From NCBI GenBank assembly GCA_021234155.1, contig JAJEKV010000049.1, positions 10,272,292 to 10,336,291 on the forward strand: a stretch of DNA of 64,000 nt, in the 5' to 3' direction. How positions within the stretch are numbered: position 1 is the first letter of the stretch; every line of letters starts with the position of its first letter. A model generated the notes under the pieces. It saw only the letters and a list, made by a program, of their open reading frames with translations. It was not told the DNA's origin and ran no database searches. The stretch is from Isoetes taiwanensis. Lineage: Eukaryota; Streptophyta; Lycopodiopsida; Isoetales; Isoetaceae. A program made the translations under genes and the position numbers. Shown in pieces: positions 1-12,704 of the stretch.

Positions 1-1830
1 TATATCGCTTTGAACGTCACACCCAATGCCTCAAAGCCTGCTGGAAGGACAAGCAAGCTCAGTGGTTCTCACGTTGGGATGTACAGGCAAACAGATGTAA
101 GCAGGTACGAACAAAGAAGGATCACAATGCAGTAAAGTTGTGCCTAGATGCTAGTTCCCTTCGCAAGATCTGGAATGTAGATGCTCTGACACACATTAAG
201 ATGACACACTATTAGCAGCAAGTCAATTCCATGCTCATGAGAGGCCCGCACCAGTACTTGTGGCACCCATTTGCCCATGAAGAAGCACAGACTTATAGCT
301 TCCATTCGCACGGGTGCACATCATCTCCGCATTGAGATAGGGTGTTAGACTCAGGAAGCACGGGAGGATAGGCTTTGTCAGTGTTGCCACTAGAGCGCCC
401 TTGAAGATGAATGTCATGCCCTTCAGATCTGCCCAGTGGTTCCCAGGGAAAAGCTGTGGGCTAGACTGCGTCAACTGGGGCTCCTGGCGCCTCGCGCGAA
501 TGCCATATACTGAGTTGTATGAGAGTTGTTTTGGCGGATGCACGGACGGCCAAGCATTCACCCGATGTAGTATCGGGGTTCGGCGGGGTTGCCCCTCTCG
601 CCAACACTTTTGGCCTCTACATTGATCGGGTTAGAGCCACGGCTTCTTGAGCATGGGGGATGGCATCACGGTTTTTGCACCCGGGTCATCCGCCCGGCTC
701 ATCTATCGCGGGGCGATGTTGGCCTCTTTGGCCCACACCCCGAAGCTATGCGGTCTCTCACGGATGCCCTAGACACATTTTGTCGGGGCTACGAACATGC
801 GGCGTAAATCGGCCAAGACCGGGGGTGGTTCTCATATCCTCTTCCGCGTCACCCCATGCCTCCTGCACTCACATATCGGGGGCGGCACAGTGGGCGTCAC
901 GCCCACCTAAAGTACCTAGGCGTGGAGTTCCCCTCCCGCTCTGCTGGGGCGTCTATCCGCTTCTGCGGGTGACAATGGGCCGGAAAGCGCTTTATGCCAT
1001 GCGAGAACAATGATCACGTGCGTAGCTCTATGATTGGGGCCATCGGTCACATCTGTTAGGGCAATCGGTCGAAAGCATGTCCTTCAATGCGGGTTAGGGG
1101 TTTGGGGCCCCAATAGGTCTCTTTGGCGACACTGGAATGACTTGGAGCAGTCTGTAGGCATTTTGGCACGGGCACTTGGGGTGAAACCTTCCCCCTATCG
1201 GTTTAACTGCGAAACCGGATTCTTGCCGCGGCAGTGGCGTACCCTTGATAGACACATCGTCTATTTTGAGGAAGTGGTTACTATGGGGATGCTCGGGCTC
1301 CCCGCACTTGGCTTACACCGTGGCAATGGGTCCGCGGCGGCTTAGGGCTGTTGGAAGGGTAAGAAGATGATGGTTCGCCGGATGGAGCGTCTGCGGGACG
1401 CAGTCGTCGCGGTGGACACAGCCAAAGGCCCCATCGTGACAACTTCTTGGGGGTACCTAGGCAGCTTGTTTCCTTGGCAAGCTCACGGGACCCGGCTCTA
1501 GAGCGGTCAAAATGGCCCATTACAAGGAGCACATCAACCCTCGTGTTGGGTCGGGGCCCACGGCTCTACATGCGTTCCAGTACCCCACGAAAAGCGCGGG
1601 ACTCATTGCCTCCATTCGCCCGCGGTGCCCACCATCTTCGCATCGTCGAGGCAGGCGGAGTGGATTGGGGAGCCCGCCGGGACGGGCTCTGTCGGTCTTT
1701 GTCAAAGCGGGTGCCATTGAGGATGAGTCTCACACTTTCGAGTTGCCCGGCGTTGATCGGTCCGGGCGGTCACGGCTCCCTTAGTGCGGTAGGACTTGCC
1801 CTTACATTTCTTTGATGAGCACACCCCGTC
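1..1830 (+). mobile_element. Decayed non-L1 LINE (ORF2 reverse transcriptase remnant), GC-rich copy
   Basis: This is the 3' two-thirds of a LINE ORF2, broken by many frameshifts and running off the left edge. Bases 1-210 read as the basic linker before the reverse transcriptase. Around 560-620 the reading IGVRRGC-PLSPTLFGLYID is recovered by joining frames (RT motif B region), followed near 700-800 by a degraded YADDV-type block continuing LTDALDTFC. Near 910 comes LGVEFPS and near 1700 EDESHTFELP, which resembles the zf-RVT tail of plant LINEs. The same words (LDALDTFW, KYLGVEFPS, ALYTMQ) occur in the minus-strand copy at 56-58 kb, so they belong to one family. This copy is much richer in G+C, including CpG, than the other copies. 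No intact ORF survives and no target duplication is visible because the left end is cut off. Confidence 0.7.
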
Positions 1831-3180
1831 GATGCGTGCCACAGGGTGCGTACATTCGGGAGAATCTTGGACACAAGAGGTCACCTTTGCCCCTTGCTGG
1901 TCGCTGTGATTAGGCACTATGGAGTCTGCGGTGCATGGCCCGTATATATTTGGGTGTTTACGCATTTTATATGTTAGGACGGTTTGTCGGCCGATGCCGG
2001 GCGCCCGCGGTTTTCCCTCGAAAACCGCCGGGCGGGGTTTTTTAATCCGGGCGATGTCAAACTTCTTTGCGTTTTTGTATTGGGTCCCATAGACCAATTG
2101 GTCTCCGTGGACGATAAAAGTACCTTCCTTCCTTCCTTCCTTCCTTAAACTGCGACTGAATGACCTAGCAGCACCCATCATATAGTGCTATTATATAAAT
2201 GATCGATGCCTATAAGAATTTTTCAGGCACAATGATATGGTTATATCACTCAAAGGAAGAGCTTGAGTCATTGCTCTGTGAGGTGGTTGCGCGGCCCTTT
2301 TCGCCCTTTTTTGACGGGCTGGAAGTACTATGAGCTTTGCTAGTGACAGAATTGGCCTTGGCCTTAGTATAAGCTCGACAGGGCTGTTTTTTCTTCCTCG
2401 GAACATTGCACACAGGTTGCAATCCTTGACACAGTCCCTTTTCCAGCATATGCAAAATCATGTGCCAAGGATTGCATGTTACACAGGTTGCAATCCTTGA
2501 CACGTGCACATGCACAAATCCTTGACACATATCCTTGCATATGCACATAAGAATCGAATCTTCGTAAACATGATTATATATGTGTAGATGAAAATGTTTT
2601 TGCATTAATTCAAAATTTCCAAAATATCTTTCCAACAGAGTTTACATTTCAATTCCAGAGATCTGTTTCACAGAGTTCAAATGTCTTTTCTAGAGATCTG
2701 TTTCAGCAAGGTTTTAACGTCCAACTTTCCACCACCAGGTACAATTATGCAATGGTAGATATAGATGTAGATCCAACTGTAAGATTAAAATTCAAGGCTT
2801 CTTTGTTTTGGATTATGACCTGCAACTAGTTCCAAGTCGACTATATTTAGAAAAGTATCCGACAAATCATGATTGATTGCTGCAGCTGAAGCCTTCATTA
2901 CAGACAAATCCACACTGCAAATAAAGTTCTTCCCTACCTCTAATTGCGAACCTGGGCACACAGTAGTACATAAACCTTTTCCCACCATTTACCCCAAGCT
3001 TGGCCTTATTATACATATTTTTGAGCTTAAAGATTCTAGTGGTGTCGATTAGAACTCCACGTGTGTCCCTGAATTTCAATCAGGGCACCACTGCCGATTT
3101 CCTATCGGAAACCGATAGAGATAGCCAGGCGCATAATGGCATGGGGAGCTTGTTACGTTACGTAATCTTACGTGGCAGCA
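1831..3180. other. Intergenic, no gene; CCTT microsatellite and short repeats
   Basis: No coding exon recognised. A CCTT microsatellite lies at about 2123-2146. A 23-bp sequence starting ACACAGGTTGCAATCCTTGA occurs exactly twice, at 2410-2432 and 2481-2503, a 71-bp period, with a partial third copy (AATCCTTGACACATATCC) near 2517. ACTATATATTCC near 3188 is a plausible TATA region for the BTB gene downstream. Confidence 0.5.
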
Positions 3181-3269
3181 TATCTAAACTATATATTCCT
3201 ATAGTGTGGCTGATTTTGCCCTAGAGAAGATTCGCGTGTACAAACCTTCGTTTTTGGGGAAGGGCCGCT

Positions 3270-3586
3270 ATGAGCAGGCGGAATGGAGGACAAACCAGTA
3301 CTTCAGTTGCTGAATCACTCATGACGGAATACCAATTTGCTTCACGTAAGTTGTTTACCTTGAAATTCTGCTTTTGCAATTTGATTGGCTACGCTATAAG
3401 TGCGTGAAAGCTTGTCACTAAGCTCCGGATGCTTTGTTTAAAATTATATATGAAGAGCAATTTACTGGAGACTAAAGATTTCACAACGTCATGATTGAAC
3501 TCTGTTTACATGAAAATGCATAAATAATGATTTTGAGCTTTTTGTTATCTACAGAGTCAAACTGGCTGCTCCTTGTATGCTTCTAA
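3270..3586 (+). other. Predicted upstream ORF across the 5'-UTR intron of the BTB gene
   Basis: An ATG at 3270 opens a reading frame of 25 codons up to a strong donor (CAC|GTAAGTTG, exon end 3345). Joined to the acceptor TTATCTACAG|AGTCAAAC (exon start 3555), it continues for ten codons and stops at TAA 3584-3586, one base before the first ATG of the BTB frame at 3588. The first exon cannot be read in frame with the BTB protein through these splice sites, so I treat it as 5' leader with a 35-codon uORF. Exon positions are inferred from consensus sites only. Confidence 0.4.
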
Positions 3587-3587
3587 G

Positions 3588-5560
3588 ATGGAACAGGAGC
3601 TGACAATGTGCTATCAATGTGGACAAATATGCGATGATGGTATCACCTATTGCCATTCTTGTTATGACCATCGTTCCCAAACCGACTTCATGAACGAGCA
3701 GAGGTGGAGAAATGCGGAGACTGAACTGCAATCTGTAGAAGCTAATCTACAGAAAGTTTCTGCAAAATTGCAACAACTGGAAGCTGCACTCTCATCTTTT
3801 CGCACAATGTTGCTGGAGGGCATCCATGCAGACGTTACAATTGAGACAGGTGAAGGTGACACTACACCTGCACACCGAGCTGTTTTGGTAAACCCTGTTC
3901 ATTGTGCAAATCAATTTTGAAGCCATTAGTATGCTAGTGCCGTTCTCTACTCTAATATGTAACCATGAATTGGTCACTTTGGATGACAGCTATATTGAGC
4001 ATGGTATTGAGTCAATCATTTTCGGAATGAGGAGTTATTTCTTATGAAAGCATTCCTTGTAAGCAAATCAAGTTATAAGAGGTATCATGCATAAAGCTGC
4101 TCCTAGTTAAGGGGCAATGCCAAAACTGCTTGTGTAGATCAACATGATCAATCACGGAATAGACATGAGTGGTGTTGGGGATTCTGTGAGCAAAAGTGAA
4201 CTGCGTCAAGAACACAATAAGTTCGATATTTCTCTGGCTTACGGAAATGTCAGGAAGTTGGGTGGGAACGAGATGATCTTTGTGTAGACTTTCAATCAGT
4301 AACACTGGGTGAAGCTGTGTCTTATAAAAGAGATGTGCAACAGTCGCTTTGTTTTCACTTTGTATGGCTAGTACACCTTTTAATCCTTTGCCATTTTAAC
4401 AAGTCATTCAACTTTGCATGTAGCGTTCCTGTCCTGTGTAAGTTCCACCATATAGCGGTTAATCGTAACCATTTACCATGTTGATATGATAAAATGAGGT
4501 TGGATCACCACAATCGTTCTCATGGTTTTGAGCTTTAGGAAGTGTTAATTTTTTCAGAAAGATAGGTTTTAGATTACTAACTCATTAGGATAAGTCATAT
4601 TATGTCATTTGCTAAATTCACAACTTCTGCAATGGCCCAACTACTGGGGGATGATACTTTTGTGGGAGTACGGCATACGGCAAAGATTCAACATTTGAGG
4701 TTGATGGAATAGAAAGCTTAGTTAGACAGAGGGGTGGGAGATACTTAACAGAGGAAGGTGAATGATGGTATAAAATTTCGTACACCTCTTTCAGAAATTT
4801 ATGACAGGTTTTGAAAATGCTGGGCTTTTTTTCCTCCCGTGGCAGCACCTATCTATCTGATCAGTTCTGTTTCAGAAATGTTTTGTGTCATTTTGGTGTG
4901 GAGGCATGACCCATCAAGCAAATATTTTAGCAAATAATTTCCTTTTTTTTTATGTTTAATTTTTAAGAATTTACTGAAGCTGTGGTAATATGCAATAAAA
5001 CTAATTAAAGTTTGTTTTGTGTAGGCCAGCAGATCACCTGTATTCAATGCCATGTTTGAGCATGAGTTAAAAGAAAAGACGTGTGCTGTCATACGTGTTT
5101 CTGATGTTCCTACTCCAGCGATGCGTGCGCTTCTCTTGTACATCTATACTGGTATATGGACTAGATGGGAGTGGAAAGTTCTGTCCACAATTGTTTTGAA
5201 AAGTTTGAGATGTTATTTTGAATAATGCATAATTTATGTGCTTCAGGGGAACATGATACAAATGCCATGAAAGAGCATGGCATGGCATTGTTAGCAGCTG
5301 CTCATAAGTATGACATTCCTTCTTTAAAACGGGTATGTGAATCTGCAGTGGCGAGCCAAGTTTATCCGTTGAATGCTATTGAGATGCTAAATCAAGCTCG
5401 ATTCTATGATGCACATTATTTGAAAAGGGCATGTATCGAGTGTATTGCAAGGAATTTAAAGCAGGTTGCCTTTACAGATGAATTGCGCTGCCTTATTTAC
5501 AGGAATGAGGATCCAGATGCAGTACTGGAAATTATTCAAAATGTTGCAAATAGATCTTAA
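3588..5560 (+). CDS. BTB/POZ domain protein (At4g08455-like), three coding exons
   Basis: Coding exons 3588-3887, 5025-5151 and 5247-5560 join in frame (300+127+314 bases) into 246 residues, close to the roughly 240 residues of the Arabidopsis At4g08455-type proteins. All junctions are GT-AG (TTG|GTAAAC...GTGTAG|GCC; ACTG|GTATAT...TTCAG|GGGAA). Residues 8-25 hold a CxxC...CxxC cluster (Cys8, 11, 22, 25, with Cys15 between) that may bind zinc. Residues about 41-73 are a short coiled coil. The BTB/POZ fold starts at ADVTIETGEGD (about residue 80), with PAHRAVLASRSPVFNAMFEH and later LLAAAHKYDIPSLKRVCE; the C-terminal part is a BACK-like helical tail. Proteins of this class usually act as dimeric substrate adaptors of CUL3 ubiquitin ligases; that role is inferred from the family. 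ATG 3588 is the first in-frame ATG after the leader; ATG 3606 is an alternative start. Confidence 0.85.
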
Positions 5561-6668
5561 GAACACATGGTCATTTGGTCAAGCACATTGAAAATCAGAA
5601 TTGTGCTCTAGGCATTATTAGGAGCACTGATTCAACTAGTATATGTAATTGTAGGGTGATACTTTTGTTTTTGGGTGCTAAGCATTCTGTAATCTATAAA
5701 TTATTGAGAGGTTTTTGGTACTTTTCTCTTTGGGAATTTGATTTGCTACTGTTACTAGCGTGATACAGATTTGTGTTGTGCAGACGAATTTGAATTGCAG
5801 GTATTAATTCGTCCATCAGTTTTTCATCAGGGATTAGCGAAGTCCAAACATTGTAAATGAGGACCACCCTCATAATGACACGCTAAATGTATTAGGGTTT
5901 GGTGTATGCTGCTGATTTTGTGTGAAAGCTACAATACCACCACCACATGTTATAGAATAGCTCGCAAAAAGAAGGGTTACACAAGTTGGGTATCTAACCA
6001 GAATCCTATATAATTATTTTGCATTATGTAGTCACACAATAAGCTAGAGATGGTGCTTGAATTATGCAACCAAACACATGAACTTTGCCTTTAAACTGTT
6101 ACTATGCAAACTCTATTCATGTCATGTATGGATGCTTCACGTTATGGCATATACGTTGCCAATATGAAACATTAAATGTATCTAAAATCATGTGCCGTCT
6201 ACCCAAAATCATGATCATCTACCCAATATTATGATCATGATCTGATCTTGGTAGATTATGGTGTAGAAATTTCTGTTAAACGCGTTCTTAAAGGATCAAA
6301 GCTTTTGAAACTAATACTGAGATATGAGATCCAAAGTTGAAATTCCATTCATACATCTTATGAGAAAAAGAATTCAACCTAGACACCCACATATGTCTAC
6401 TAGTGGAATCAACCACAAGTCTCCTCATCCAAATCCCCAAGAGTGTAACTCGACACCGACTGATAGAAATGGTTTATTGTTTTTCCCTCTGTAAATTGTG
6501 TCAATATTGTCCACATTCCATCATTTTTAAACTCTTCAGATGGCCAGACCAAAGAAATGCCAAATTTCACGTAATATTTACTTTAGGCAATCGTCATTCG
6601 TAATTTAAAACGAAGCGCATTATGTACTGCATGTGTAATGAGAGAACATAGCAAGTATTTTCTTTTCT
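5561..6668. other. 3' flank of the BTB gene; no further gene seen
   Basis: AT-rich sequence without recognisable exons or repeats. A short open stretch near 6403-6603 shows no family signature and is left unassigned. Confidence 0.4.
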
Positions 6669-6669
6669 C

Positions 6670-6860
6670 TTTTTTTTTTGGATGAAAAGGAAAAAGGAAC
6701 TTTTAATTATTCAACAAAAAAGTGTTGAGGCAAGCATATCTTTGACAACAACAAAAGAACATAAAACACATAGCCAAAACACGAACTAGGACAAGTCCTT
6801 AGGTTTAGGACTGATTAACTGTACAACTACTTCCTAATTAAGTATTTGAAATAAAACTTC
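6670..6860 (-). mobile_element. Possible 5'-truncated LINE 3' end
   Basis: A T-run at 6670-6679 followed by GGATGAAAAGGAAAAAGG and an AT-rich stretch resembles the 3' ends of the two delimited LINEs of this window (T-run followed by a purine-rich motif). No ORF and no target duplication were found; the upstream boundary is a guess. Confidence 0.3.
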
Positions 6861-7040
6861 TTAACTGAGAATAACTGGGCTGCCATTGTGAAATTTGCCG
6901 CCAAAATTTTGATGAATAGAAAAACTCCTTCCACTTGCAACATAGCTTGAAACCACACATATTCATCAATCGTAAACGTCCACAGGGAGGAAATTTCTTG
7001 TTTTTTAGCCTTTTGTTCAAAACGGTAAACAACCTGCTGG

Positions 7041-7068
7041 GGAGCTCCGGCGGCGCCGCCAGAGCTCC
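7041..7068. repeat. GC-rich 28-bp near-perfect palindrome
   Basis: The sequence GGAGCTCCGGCGGC is followed directly by its inverted complement with a single mismatch, giving 14-bp arms and no loop. The segment after it (GCCAAGAAACCTC) recurs near 7408 next to another GGCGCCGCC, so the two blocks are homologous. Confidence 0.8.
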
Positions 7069-7384
7069 GCCAAGAAACCTCCAGAAGGTTTTTTTATTTC
7101 AGTTGGATCACTCTGGCTTTCCGAGGAAGATTTTACGATTTCAATTTGAAGGTTACGCCTTGCAAAGCTCGGCTATGGAGGTGGGGACTGTTTAAACCTC
7201 CGTTTATTGTGTTTTTCGGATGCCATGCCTACGCCATACTAGTTTGTTCCACGGCAAAAGCGAGGCTTCCTATGCCATAGCTCCGCCACGTAGTTCCGGT
7301 TCCGTCATCTTGATGCATGAAAAGAACCGTCACAAAACAAAAGAAACAAGCAAGCTTGCAAAACAAAAACGCTCGGCCCCGGTT

Positions 7385-7610
7385 GATGCTTTCGCGGCGC
7401 CGCCAACGCTCGCCAAGAAACCTCGAAGGTTTTGAAAGCCATAGCCGGAGACTCGAAGCCCGTTGAAAGCCATAGCCGAAGACATAGCCATAGCTTCGGA
7501 AGCTCTAAAGCCGGATTTTCATCGTCGAGGCGCCGGAAGCTCAAAGCCGGGATTTTCAATCTATTCAAAAGCCATAAAAGCCTTACAGGAAGCCTTACCC
7601 TCAATTGTAC
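7385..7610. repeat. Cluster of short GC-rich direct duplications
   Basis: TTGAAAGCCATAGCCG occurs twice 31 bp apart (about 7433 and 7464), and GGAAGCTC(T)AAAGCCGG with ATTTTCA occurs twice about 38 bp apart (7499 and 7537). The area is GC-rich against an AT-rich background. Open frames through it are products of the repeats and match no family I know. Confidence 0.6.
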
Positions 7611-7614
7611 CAAG

Positions 7615-8632
7615 CGGTTCGGGTGATTTGGGCAGAAAGAACCGCCCGGCCGTTTGTGGTACTCTGCTCTAGAACAAATTTTTTAGCCTAGCAAAAATTT
7701 CCTCCACATGGACCGTTTTATTTAGGCATAATCCCTTAATGGCTCAGGGGGTTTCCTAAAATAAACCCGGCGGGCGCGCTTCCAAGGTACGCCGCCCCAT
7801 CATGGCGGCTTGCCGGTTTATTTCAGAAACCCCCCCCATTCTTGCCTCCTCCATCATATTCCCAATTCCCAGCTCCAACGGGATCGACAGGGATAAGCAT
7901 GATATGTCATTCCAGCTATGAAGGTAGGCAAGAAGCCATAGAAAATGGAAGTCAATTTCCGCAAAAGGATTAATCCACGCAACCACAAACAAACCCAAAT
8001 GGAAAAGGTAGTTATTTTAGAAGGCCCGAATTTTTTCAACAGATGTGAGATTGCTAAAGGAGATCATTAGAAATTCAGACTTAGAGGGGCCGATCTGCCC
8101 TGGGCAGCAGTGAATTAGAGGAATCAGAGGCTTTCCAGAGCTGCCGGAATTAAACCAAACGGCCACCTGATTCATGCGGAAACAAGTCGAAATTGCTCCT
8201 AAGGAGCCGAATTGAGGATTCTGAATGCCGATTTGGCTTGGGAAGGCTTAAATATGAGGAATCGATGCGTTTTGGGAGGCGCCCAACTGCCGAAAATGAA
8301 GACGTCTGTGTTTGTTTTGGTCCTTTGGTTATTTTTGGTTTTGTTGGTTCCTTGTTGTTTATGGATTTTTAAGTCAGAAGTGCGAGATTTGAGAACTTGC
8401 ATTAGATGTGCTATTAAATTGAAAGTTAAGGAAGTTGGGGTTTTAATATGGAATATTAAAACCATAGCTAATGGTTATTTGTAAATATGGAGATGTGCTA
8501 AGGAATAGCCTCGTACAAATATTGCACCTAGATGGTCTCGGGGCAGCAAGGGTAAGTAAGGTGGTCTATGGACTGTTGTCACTTAGATTGGGAACTATGG
8601 AAAGTGGTATTTAATATGAGACATATAGGTCC
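7615..8632. other. No recognisable gene
   Basis: Mixed-composition sequence with short open frames on both strands (for example near 7756-7998 and 8199-8484) that show no domain and overlap each other. Nothing supportable. Confidence 0.3.
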
Positions 8633-8868
8633 TTACCTAAGTTTTTTTTTTTTTTTTTTTTTTTGAGGGTAAGAGTGTGTTTTTTGTTATTAATAATAAT
8701 AGTAAAGATACAGAGAGTCCCCAATGGGACAAATAGGAAGCATTAGGGCTATTATATGGGTTCTCTATGCATCATGATGTGCGTACTAAGGGAAGTCCTA
8801 TTCCACAACAACATAATGGTAGAGAGACCCTATCTGGTCAGTTACTCAGATTGCTTTCTCCACTAAAC

Positions 8869-11800
8869 TCAGATTGTTCCACCATTAGACCTATCATGAA
8901 GGTCTAGGTCCTCAGAGCTCATCCAATGGCACTTGAAGTAGTTATAAAATCCTTCAATCTTACCAATTCTGTCCAATCCCTTATTATAGCTCATCCCCAT
9001 CTTCCTGTGGTGGGACAATGCCATTAAAGCAACTTCCTTATTAAAAGACTTTTTGAGTTTCTCAATAGAGATAGATTGCCCCCAAAGTGACATCGCACCG
9101 ATGTCTCCATATAGTCCAGAGAGCCAAACTAACGGGGAGGCTTCAATACAATCTAAATGCGAGACCATAACAACATTCGACCATCCAAGTTGATGCATAT
9201 CTGCGATCTCACAACAGGGCATACCCAATTCGAACTCAATAATTCTTGGATGAGAAGAAGAGATGTGAAAGAGATTAAGCTAGCAGTCTGCACCCAAGAG
9301 GGCATAAATCAAGAAGACACAATTCCTCTATGGGCCAGCTTCACTTTAGTGTTGAGACCTCCTTGGAGGGCCTCCCATCTAAAAAATTGTATTCTCCTAG
9401 AACATAAGGTTTTCCAGGAGTTTGCCAAGAGGAGCTTAGCCACTGATCCACTCACTTGAAGCCTAGCCTCTGCTTTAAGAGGGGAGTCATCACCACGAGG
9501 CCCCGATATATACTAGCAACATTGTATGTCTCCTTACCTGCACAGGACCACTTTTCCTCAGGACCAGTAGACCCTGAGAGAAGCTTAACATTACCTAGAA
9601 TTTTCCGTAGTATCTTTCTATCACCCTCCCCTGCCCTTTGCACTTTGAGTCTAAATTCCATCCAAGAGATCCAGCTATCGTTTTCCCAAAGATGCTGCAA
9701 TTTTAAGATCCCATGGTCTCGCCATTTCTTAAAGATGCGAGGATGAACTAATGCCAAGGGACGTCCATTCTCTTCCCATACATGAGTATTCCAAAATATA
9801 CTGACTTTCCCAGCCTCTCGAGGTATAGTCATGGGGGAGCATACTGTTTGCACCTCCCTCCAAGCATGAAGAATACGCCTCATGACTGGGGAAGTGCCAG
9901 AGGCCACCTTAAAGTTACAGAAAAAGGCTCCTAGTTCATCCCTAGGAAGGGATGGTTTACCCTGAATCTTGCACAAATCAAACCGATTGCTTAACAAATG
10001 CGGAAGCAGGAGATGTATCCCCTTGTAAAACTCGCCAGACAAATCTAGCCGCCAGAGCTTGAGCCTGCGTGAAAGGGTCCTTACATCCAATCCCTCCATC
10101 CCTTTTATCCCTGCATAGCTCGGACCAAGCAACGTTAGCCATACCCCCCCAAATGAACTTTCTAATGATAACCTGTATTTGATTATATATTCCTTTCTGG
10201 GCTACCAAAGACAGGCCGAGGAATATATGTGAGAGCTGCCGAGCGGCATTAGCAATCATTACTCTTCCCGCTACGATAATCCTTTAGAGGGACCATAGCC
10301 CAACCTTTTTTTCTAAGTTTGTCTAAAATAGGAGCCCGGAGACCCTTCATATTATCTCGAGACCGAAAAGGCAAACCCAATAGCTTAACTGTTTCCCCTA
10401 GACTTCACGACCGGAAGCCCAAACCATTAGCACGAGGGTCAATATCTCCCTCTAAGGCCCATAAAAGCGGTACTTTTGGTGGCATTTAGGCCTATGCCCG
10501 ATATAACCTCAAAAGCAATCAATATCTCCACGAAAAGAAATGGAAGCTACCATTGTCATACCTCGAGGAACATAAAGGTGTCATCCGCATATTGCATGAT
10601 TGTGAGTTTTTCACTTGATTCGGTAAAACTAGACCGTTGATGCCCCTTCCAATACTTTGAGATTAACCATCCTTTGTGAGGAGGTTGGCCATAATTAGAA
10701 AAGGTACGGGCAAGCGGGCAGCCCACGATACCCTTCCTCGAGGTCAAAGAGACCAGAAGGTTCGCCATTGACCAAGACAGATGCAGAGGCAAATTTGTTC
10801 ATTCCCATTGAGATGTCGATGAACTGCTTATTGAAACCCATGTGACTCATCACTTCTCGCAGGCCATCCCACCTAAGGGAATCGTAGGCCTTTCTAAAAT
10901 CCATCTTAACAAGTACACAGTTTTGCCGTGTAGATCTGCACCAATGCATACCTTCTCTAGCCGCTAGGTAATTGTCCAATATATATCTACCTGGCAGAAA
11001 AGCTGATTGCTCCCTTCCAATAACCCTGTTCAAGATAGGCTTAAGACGGTTGGCGATGCCTTTCATGATTACCTTATATAAGACATTGGTTAGTGCAATG
11101 GGACGCCACTCCCCAAGTGATTGAGGTCTAGAGACTTTTGGGACCAAGGTGATGAATCCTGCCGCTAGAGTTGGATGTAACGAGCAAGAGGACCAGGCCC
11201 CCCAAACAGCCTCCACAAAGTCTGGTCCAAGAGCGTCCCAAAACTCCACAAAGAATTCAGGAGGGAAGCCATCAGGGCCGGGGGACTTACCAGAAGCCAG
11301 AGAGCATAGTACTTTAAATATCTCCTCTTCGCCCGGCTGACGCAGCAGAGTGTGGTTGTCATCTGCAGTAATCTTATGTGCCCAATCAATCTGGGCCAAC
11401 CAAAGAGAGATTTGGGATTGATAAGAGGATGGGAGATTGTCTGCTTTGAATTGAGCCTGAAAGCTGTCTCGAATAAACGCCTTGATAGCCCCGGGATCAG
11501 AAAGTATATTTTGACAGTTATCTTTAATTGAAGTAATATTGTTCTCTGCTAATCTGGCCCCTGCCATTCTAAAGAAGCACTTAGAGTTTTCATGATCTAA
11601 CTCTGCATACCACTTTGTTTTAGAACGAACCGCAGCCCCCCTAGCTTCCCCCTCCTCAATAGCTTTGGCTCTTGTTTCCAGCTCCTCCTCTAAGGATTGC
11701 TTGTATCTGTTGTGGGGATCAAGTAACAGGTCCTGCTTGACTGCCCTTAGAAGGTTGTACACGACATCTTTTTCTTTCTTGAATTTCAAGCATTCCTCCT

Positions 11801-12704
11801 TGCCCCATTTTTTGATCCACATCTTCATAAGACTGATCTTTTTAACCCAAGCCTTCATGGAAGGTAGGCATTCCGAATTAATTAGAGAAGCCAGGAAAGT
11901 CTTAAAGGGTCTGCAGAATGCCTCCTTCCCTAATAGGGAGGTATTGAATTTGAAAGGCACATTCCCTCCTCTTCTTTTAGTAGGGATGCTCTCCAACACT
12001 AACTTTTGCGGCACATGGTCTGAATGAGAGAACGCAAGCTCTCCTTCAACATAACATCTGTCCATGAAGGAGGCTGTCCTATTAGCCATGTAGAACCTGT
12101 CTAGTAAGCAGTATACTCTGTCATGCCCCTTCTGTTTATTAGACCAGGAAAACTCAGCGTTAGATGGAGGAATTAGGGAGAGGCCAACGCTGTTTAGAAG
12201 TGAGTTCCACGTAACTTCCTCCTCTTGTAGCAAATTCCTGTGCAACCCAATTTTTTGATCCCAAACATCTGTCATATTCAGATCCCCACCAAGGATCCAA
12301 TTTTCAACTCCAAAACCCTAATGAGTTATCCAGAGCTCAATCTCTCTCCACATAGCTGCCCTTTCTGCAGGTATATTAGAGGCATAAATGTTGATGAGCC
12401 CCCACATACAATTATTTGTTTCAAAAATTACAACCTGCCATCTACCATTTCCTCCTGCATATTGATACTTTTGGACTTGTCCCTTCCATAAGATACAGGT
12501 GCCTCCTTTAGTTCCTTCAGCCGCACAACTAAAGGAGGAGTAGTTACCTCCAATCCAACTGCCAATGGACCTGGCCTCAAAGTCTGGAAGTCTATGCTCC
12601 TGAAGAAGGATGACATCCGCCTTCATAGACCTAATAGCTGCTAACACTCGACCACGCTTGAGAACACCCTTGATGCCACGCAAATTCCATGAGACAATAA
12701 TCAT
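8869..12704 (-). pseudogene. LINE-1 ORF2: endonuclease-reverse transcriptase, disrupted
   Basis: ORF2 starts at ATG 12704 with the endonuclease motif VSWNLRGIKG and LLQEHRLPDF. A TAG at 12318-12320 interrupts it, after which the same frame continues (ENWILGGDLNM, FSWSNKQKGHDRVYCLLDRF, HSDHVPQ) for more than 500 codons. The reverse transcriptase follows: KSPGPDGFPPEFF, WRPIALTNVLYK, QSAFLPGRYILDN, MDFRKAYDSLRW. The RGVRQGCPLAPYLF block near 10700-10740 is garbled by a frameshift; the catalytic YADDTFMFL is preserved in another frame at about 10560-10580. The C-terminal region is spread over at least three frames (10259-9978, 10132-9452, 9228-8869). In life it would nick target DNA and copy its own RNA; this copy cannot make the full protein. 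Confidence 0.85.

Noticed and set aside
1-2000. GC-rich block considered as bacterial contamination or a host gene
   Set aside because: RT words shared with the 17-kb and 57-kb LINE fragments show it is a member of a plant LINE family.
3549-3862. Antisense open frames over BTB exon 2
   Set aside because: Shadow frames of the BTB coding exon; no motif of their own.
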